Assembly (NCBI GenBank): GCA_037074705.1
Contig: CM073591.1
Coordinates: 75,002,532 to 75,066,531 of the forward strand
Source: Zhengitettix transpicula
Lineage: Eukaryota; Arthropoda; Insecta; Orthoptera; Tetrigidae
DNA: 64,000 nt
Direction of reading: 5' to 3'
Part shown: piece by piece, positions 58,933 to 64,000 of the stretch
How the letters are laid out: the number at the start of each line of letters is the position of its first letter
How positions within the stretch are numbered: the stretch's first letter is position 1
Translations under genes and position numbers: made by a program
Notes under the pieces: model-generated
Told to the model about the DNA's origin: nothing
Seen by the model: the letters and a program-made list of their open reading frames with translations, nothing else
The model's database searches: none

Positions 58933-59698
58933 GTTGAGTTATTGTTGTATTTGCCTCTCATGTTCCTTAATAGAGACCAGAGTACTTTAAAATTTGATTT
59001 AGAACTTAAGTTTGCCATTTTGGAGGTTCATGTGTTTCCACGTGCTAGATTCATGGTTTTTTTCTGAATTGTGCTCTAGCTTTGTTGCCAATTTTTTTAA
59101 TGAGTTTGATTATTTGAGTTTGAAGAAGGCTTTTTATATTCTTTGTAGGACTTCGTACAGTTATCGTCCCATCATGGGTTTTTGATACGGCTTTATTTTA
59201 TTTTTGTTGGCGTAGCTATGTTTAATGCATAAGTCTTCTGCTTCTATTATGATGGTGTTAAGCAGGTTTATATAGTATTCTGTTGAATTTTTCCTTGTGA
59301 TATTCTAATAATATTATGTTCTTTGTAGTTTGTCCAGTAGTTGACTTTAGTTAACCATCTGCGGTTATCATGGAAGCAGTTGTATTTTATCATTTTCTGT
59401 AATGACCGGTGTGTGGTCATACAGTGTGTTTAGTGTTGACCAGGAGCATCATCAAAGATACTATTTGAGCAGCATGTTATATCAATGTGAGAGGTAGACG
59501 AGTTTTCTGAGCAGAAGTGAGTGTAGTGACTTGATTTGAGGATAGATGCTTCGTTTTTTTTTCTATTGCTTCCTCTATAAGTTCACCGTTTGGGTCTGTC
59601 CTCGTTGTTCCCCAATTTTTTTATGACTATTAACGTTTCCAAGATTTGCCGAGTTGTTTGACGATTGTCTCTAGTTCGTTGATAGTGATACCTTGGAG

Positions 59699-59700
<2 letters not shown>

Positions 59701-59742
<42 letters not shown>
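59701..59742. repeat. AT microsatellite
   Basis: An AT dinucleotide run of about 42 bases between the LINE and the LTR retrotransposon. Such runs are prone to assembly error. Confidence 0.95.
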
Positions 59743-59745
<3 letters not shown>

Positions 59746-60174
59746 AATGCCAATTAATTAACACATTAATTGAGAAATTGAAAAAAATAAAAATTGTTTG
59801 AGAGATCTATTCTTGCGGTAGCCAGGGATTGTTTCCTTTGTCGGAAGAGGTATGCGCGCTCAAAATTTCGAGACGGTTGTTCAGTTGGCTGGAAGGTTTG
59901 GTCAAGTACAGGTCGTATTAAAATAGACGAGATATTCTTTTAAAAAGTAAAGTTAAGTAGATTGTTTTCATTTACCATTTTTTTAAAACAGGATTTCAAT
60001 TGCTATTGAATTTTAGTTGGTTCGTTTCCACCCCCTGATGATAAATTAACGTGCGCACTTTACGTATACTGAAAGGTGTATAATTTGCAACAAGAAGATG
60101 TATAAAGGTATAAATGTGTATGTAATAATAAACTAAAATTATCTTCAAAGAGTTACAATAAAGACCTTACCACA
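59743..60174 (+). repeat. Left LTR (hybrid)
   Basis: It starts TGTAATGCCAATTAATTA, like the solo LTR at 56103-57029, and ends CTTACCACA. The part from 59960 is nearly identical to 63762-63977 of the right LTR (differences include one T in a T run and an A/G near the end). The first 217 bases do not match the right LTR. Confidence 0.75.
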
Positions 60175-60177
60175 AAA

Positions 60178-60194
60178 TGGCGCCCAACGTGGGG
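60178..60194 (+). other. Primer-binding site
   Basis: TGGCGCCCAACGTGGGG lies three bases after the LTR end. The TGGCGCC start is typical of sites that pair with the 3' end of a tRNA; which tRNA is not determined. Confidence 0.7.
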
Positions 60195-60368
60195 CTTACG
60201 ATACACAGAACAACTAGGTTGAATGGCAATTGAATTCTAAATTGGTGTAGTGGTAGATGTGCACTTTCCTAATTTTAATTGTTTTCTTTACGGGGCCTAT
60301 CTTTAGGTTATGATTATTGTTTTGTGCAACAGTAGATCTAATTACGAGGATTTGAAATTTTTTATTTT

Positions 60369-62006
60369 ATGTTGTTGAGATCTGGGCGTTTGAAAGGGAG
60401 TTTTTGTAGAAATCCTGCATCAATTTCAACAAAAAGTATAACTAGAATGTCGGAAATAGGCGAAACACCGTCTTTGAGCAGTCCCGATAAATATATTATT
60501 CAGGAAGTTCAAAATGGCAGAACAGATAATAATTTAGATGATAGTTTCGAAACACAAAACTCGGAGCAAATTTCAGTAGGATTATGAGAGCCAGATAATG
60601 GTAAGGTTACTATTGCAACCGGATCGCGAGCAGATACAATAATGGAAAATTCAAAGTCACAACCGGAATCGTCATATACAAACGACATGCTTGCAAAAGT
60701 ATTGTTCGCTATAGAAGCTACTAATAAGAAAATAGATAAAATGGGGGCTGAGTTTGAGAGCTCCATAAATCGGAAGGTAGAGGCAATAGAGAAGGAAAGT
60801 AAAGAAAGGTTTATGCAATGTGAGGAGTCAATTACTACTTGTAATGCAAATTTGGAAACCCAAAAACGAGAAACTCAAAATCAATTTGATTGCATTAATA
60901 GTCGTTTGAGCTGTTTTGAAAATGACAAGACTGAGAGTAATGCCAAACTCAGTACTCTGTCTACTAAATTTGATAATTTACAGGATAGAAGTGATACGAA
61001 AATAAAGGCCATTGAATGCAACTTAAAAAAAAGTATTAATAATGTTATGTTAACGGTCCAGGAACGTACGAATGGATGGGAAGCAAAAATCCGTTCAACT
61101 GTAGAAGTAGTCTCCGATAAATTCAAAGAAAAGCTAGAAATGTTAGAAAACCGTGACAAAAATGATTCTAGAGACATAATAAATAAAGTTTCTCAACTTG
61201 AGGGACAATTGAGCGAAGCGATGCAACAGTTGGACAACGGAAAAACAAGAGAGGAAGCTAAGCCTCAAATCGAATTACAGTTACCTAGGTTTGAAGATCG
61301 ACCTCATCAACATCCAAAGTTATTTATAAAAGATTTGGAATTCTATTTCGAAATTCGAAGAATTCCAGATAAATACAAAATCACTGTTATGAGACAGTGC
61401 GTTGGAGATTCCGTACTTAGATGGATGGAAACTGTCATGGTGGATAGTGATGATTACAATAAAGCTAAGAAATTGTTCTTGCAACGGTTTTGGGACGAAG
61501 ATGTTCAAGATTCCATATTGCGTCGTATGCACGAGGGAAGATATACGCCTGGGCCCAGAAATTTGTCGATGGAAGAATACCTACAAAACTGGATAGTGGA
61601 GAACAGACATTTAGATGCTCCTCTGGATGAAAAGAGACTATTGAGGACAATAGGGCGTCATTTCAATCGGGAGGTCCAAATGTATTTCATGACAGCACAG
61701 ATAGGAACAGTTGAGGAGGCGTTGAAATTTTTACGGACTTATGAAGGTATGCAAAGTGACTCATCTGTACGCTATCGGAATAATAATACCAACTACCACC
61801 CAAACAACAGAAACAATTATAGGCCGGATAAGCAGTATAGAGAAACTAGAAGTAATAATAGTGCTGGTAACCATGCTTGGCACACTAATCGACAAAACAC
61901 ACGTGAAAGAGATGTGCAAATAGATAACGTAAAGGCTGGCTCAAGTGGATTGCAAAATAAATTCACGACAGAGAAATCAGAAGAAGTATATTTTCAGGAA
62001 AACTAG
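60369..62006 (+). pseudogene. gag of the LTR element, one nonsense codon
   Basis: One frame runs from ATG at 60369 (MLLRSGR, a start common in insect gypsy-like elements) to TAG at 62004-62006, broken only by a TGA at 60585-60587. An ATG at 60642 gives a 454-residue product downstream of the stop. Residues about 15-185 of that product are a long charged coiled coil. About 195-365 look like the retrotransposon gag core (LQLPRFEDRPHQHPKLFI, QCVGDSVLRWMETV, LFLQRFWDEDVQDSIL). The tail is rich in asparagine and arginine, and no CCHC knuckle is present. It would form the particle shell. Re-initiation at 60642 is possible. Confidence 0.82.
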
Positions 62007-63247
62007 ATTGTTCGGTCCGCAGGGAAGGCTCTCACCCGCGTGAACCGAAGTTTGTAAAATGTATGGGAGCAATTTCAACTAGCGATAATTTATATCCTGA
62101 TAGAAAAGACTTAATAGATGATGAATCTGAAAATGAGGAAACAATCATTTATCAAAATTTGGTAACCCTTGCTGTTAAAGTAGGGCGACTGGATGGTCTT
62201 AACGCTATTTTAGATTCAGGATCTTGCGTTACTGCAATTAGTGAAGAGTTTTATCATCGCTTAGAAAAATCTGACGCAATCCTATCTAAGCTGCCAGTAA
62301 TGGGTTTGCTAGCACACTGTGCCATAGGGCGCAAATCCACTAAGGTTCAGTGGCAAATTTTGCTTAAGACTGAAATAGACAAATATAAACTTCAGATTCC
62401 CTGTCTTATTATAAAGGGTTTATTCACTGATATCCTATTAGGCAGTGATTGGTTGAGAACGAACAAAGCTATTTTAGACTACAATCGAGGCACTTTAAGT
62501 ATTATAACACCAGAAATAGAGGAGGGCAAAACAAGAACAGTAACATGGATATTAAGAAGCGTATTCCCTAAGGAAGCAAAGATTCATAATTTATCAATAC
62601 AGGAAGATTGTGAAGAGGAAGAAGAAACTTATAAGTCAGAATGGGAGACTCTGGAAGGCGAAGTGGAGGAGACTGAGAAACCGGAAGTAAATTCGTATCC
62701 AGCCCCGAATGATATGGAGGATTTGATTGATAGTATTTCAAATAGCATAGATGGTATAACGGGGGAAGAAAAAAATCTATTTAGGGAAATGCTGGCTAGA
62801 AACCGTGCAGTGTTTAGTCAAAAACCCGGACTTCTGAAAGGTTATCAACACAAGATAGAAACATTACCTCACGAACCTTTCAAGGTTAGGCAATATTCGA
62901 CTCCTTATGCTTTAAAGAATCAAACGCAAGAAACTCTGCAAGAAATGATAAATGAGGGAATTATTCAACGCGGATATTCGCCATATTTTAATAATGTAGT
63001 TTTAGTGAAAAAGAAAGATAATAAACTCAGGATCTGTCTCGACGCAAGGGAGTTAAATCAAGTTTTAATCAACATCCAGGAGCGACCTATGATATTGGAG
63101 GAAGCAGTTCAACGTTTTGAAGGAAAACGTTGGCTTAGCAGCATGGACCTGACTAAAGGATTTTATCAGATAGAATTGCATCCTAAGTCTAGGCCATTAA
63201 CAGACATAATGTTAAAAATAATAATAGAATTGCATATTTTGGATTAA
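62007..63247 (+). pseudogene. pol of the LTR element, truncated in RT
   Basis: This frame is -1 relative to gag and is already open before the gag stop, with no stop between, so frameshift expression is plausible; a first ATG is at 62063. From that ATG, residues about 47-56 (AILDSGSCVT) carry the DSG of an aspartic protease, and DILLGSDWLRTN at about 125 is its second conserved strand. RT motifs follow: an N-terminal PYFNNVVLVKKKDNKLRICL, LDARELNQV, WLSSMDLTKGFYQIELHP. The frame then leaves the family sequence after SRPLTD and ends 14 codons later. The YxDD motif and everything after it are absent, so no active polymerase is encoded. Confidence 0.85.
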
Positions 63248-63403
63248 GTTAATTTTTGGTAGTATCATTTAAATATTTAATTTGTAATATAAAAGTATTC
63301 CGTGTTTTTTTTTGTGTGTAATGAATGTTTAGAGTAAGTTCGCAGCTCCGTGTATTTTGTAAAAGTATAGCAAAAACAAATTTTTTTCAATACTTTTAAT
63401 TTT
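63248..63403 (+). other. Non-coding segment replacing the rest of pol
   Basis: AT-rich text with no frame related to RNase H or integrase, joining the RT break to the polypurine tract. It marks a large internal deletion. Confidence 0.6.
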
Positions 63404-63413
63404 GGGGAGGGGG
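63404..63413 (+). other. Polypurine tract
   Basis: GGGGAGGGGG lies four bases before the right LTR start, as expected for second-strand priming. Confidence 0.75.
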
Positions 63414-63417
63414 TAAA

Positions 63418-63977
63418 TGTGGTGTGATCGTACCCTCTTTCATGACTTCAGCATATAGAAAGTGCGCACCAACACAAAAGAATTTGCTCGGTAAACAATG
63501 TCATACGCCAGGTAGCGGAAGGCACCGTTATTTTGGTCTTGGCGGCGGGGAGAATCTGAAGGGATGGGCAGTCGGATGCAGGAGTCGCTCAGAGAACGAC
63601 AGAGGAAGTTATCTGCAAAAGTAACGGGACGGACGCAGAACCGTGGATTGAGCAACTAAGCGGGACAACTGGCTGGCGTCGAAGATTCCCGGATACCTGG
63701 AGGAGGAGAGGTGGCCCTGCCTGCTGATCACTGGAGGCACGTTTGCGTGAGCAGGTTCCGCGATTGTTTTCATTTACCATTTTTTTTAAAACAGGATTTC
63801 AATTGCTATTGAATTTTAGTTGGTTCGTTTCCACCCCCTGATGATAAATTAACGTGCGCACTTTACGTATACTGAAAGGTGTATAATTTGCAACAAGAAG
63901 ATGTATAAAGGTATAAATGTGTATGTAATAATAAACTAAAATTATCTTCAAAGAGTTACAATAAAGGCCTTACCACA
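63418..63977 (+). repeat. Right LTR
   Basis: It starts TGTGGTGTGATCG and ends CCTTACCACA. TGTGGT and ACCACA are perfect inverted ends. It is 560 bases long. The 3' part (63762 on) matches the left LTR and contains aataataaac and acaataaagg, possible polyadenylation text. The 5' part (63418-63761) is GC-richer and unlike anything else in the window. Confidence 0.82.
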
Positions 63978-64000
63978 TTTTAATTAAAAATTGTAAATTA

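Larger units (their letters stand above)
55463..59698 (-). mobile_element. Decayed LINE with endonuclease, RT, RNase H and zinc knuckle
   Basis: Read on the minus strand from 59698 down, frame-shifted and stop-ridden coding text shows the order of an I-group-like ORF2. First comes the end of an endonuclease domain (SHIDIT near 59490). RT follows, with MDFSKAYDRIWRWNVIKQLT (58335 down) and the catalytic YVDD at 58058-58069. RNase H begins FTDASK (57233-57253), and a final knuckle C-x2-C-x8-H-x4-C (about 55710-55760) ends KNQRD and stop at 55680-55682. An A-rich 3' end (aagccctaaagtaaagtaaa) is near 55463-55500. The 5' end is truncated. Two insertions interrupt it, a solo LTR and a foldback MITE. 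It cannot be functional. Confidence 0.85.
59743..63977 (+). mobile_element. Gypsy-like LTR retrotransposon, defective
   Basis: The order is LTR, primer-binding site, gag, pol in the -1 frame, polypurine tract, LTR. Pol has an aspartic protease and only the first part of a Ty3/gypsy-type RT; the rest of RT, RNase H and integrase are missing, so the copy is non-autonomous at best. Gag carries one in-frame stop. The LTRs share their last 212 bases but not their first parts. No target-site duplication was found around 59743 and 63977. Confidence 0.88.

Noticed and set aside
59701..59742. AT run as a biologically meaningful boundary of the LTR element
   Set aside because: Simple dinucleotide repeat; the element start is set by TGTAATGCC and similarity to the solo LTR instead.
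59963..60174. LTR pair taken as the short TG...CA match 59963-60174 and 63765-63977
   Set aside because: There is no polypurine tract before 63765, whereas one sits just before 63418, and TGTGGT...ACCACA gives proper inverted ends for a 560-base right LTR.

Overview
The window is AT-rich eukaryotic DNA, most likely from an insect. The evidence is one multi-exon gene for a gut-type M1 aminopeptidase with a GPI-anchor-like tail, GT-AG introns of about 0.2 to 3.7 kb, and many insect-style retroelements. The order of insect cannot be fixed from the sequence alone. No prokaryotic gene organisation, operon or CRISPR array is seen.

Layout. Bases 1-10,900 hold no host gene that I can recognise. They contain a 137-bp hairpin MITE (613-749), a short minus-strand ORF of unknown origin (4907-5086), an inverted duplication (4127-4320 and 8483-8670), copies of a repeat family beginning near a gttgcccg motif, a foldback element (about 7895-8365) and the last codons of a LINE (about 8700-8971). 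Bases 10,919-42,015 hold the aminopeptidase N-like gene on the plus strand. Fifteen coding exons can be joined to about 906 residues, with GGMEN, HECTH-x18-E and the downstream tyrosine all present. Its introns carry repeats, two tRNA-derived SINEs and a near-identical partial copy of exon 4. The exon 3/exon 4 junction is the one uncertain join. Bases 42,016-55,460 look non-coding and hold several copies of a poly(A)-tailed repeat family. Bases 55,463-59,698 are a decayed minus-strand LINE with endonuclease, RT, RNase H and zinc-knuckle traces, interrupted by a solo LTR and by a foldback MITE. Bases 59,743-63,977 are a gypsy-like LTR retrotransposon with a nonsense codon in gag, a truncated pol and two LTRs that differ in their 5' halves.

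The only host function supported is the aminopeptidase: secreted, probably membrane-anchored, zinc-dependent removal of N-terminal residues from peptides. Everything else is mobile DNA or has no recognised content. The most unusual signals are three hammerhead-ribozyme-like cores (3848-3880, 7943-7975 paired with 8301-8328, and 20,933-20,965), the mismatched LTRs, the duplicated catalytic exon, and a roughly 540-bp poly(A)-tailed repeat with a 5' hairpin, clear target-site duplication and two tail subfamilies.
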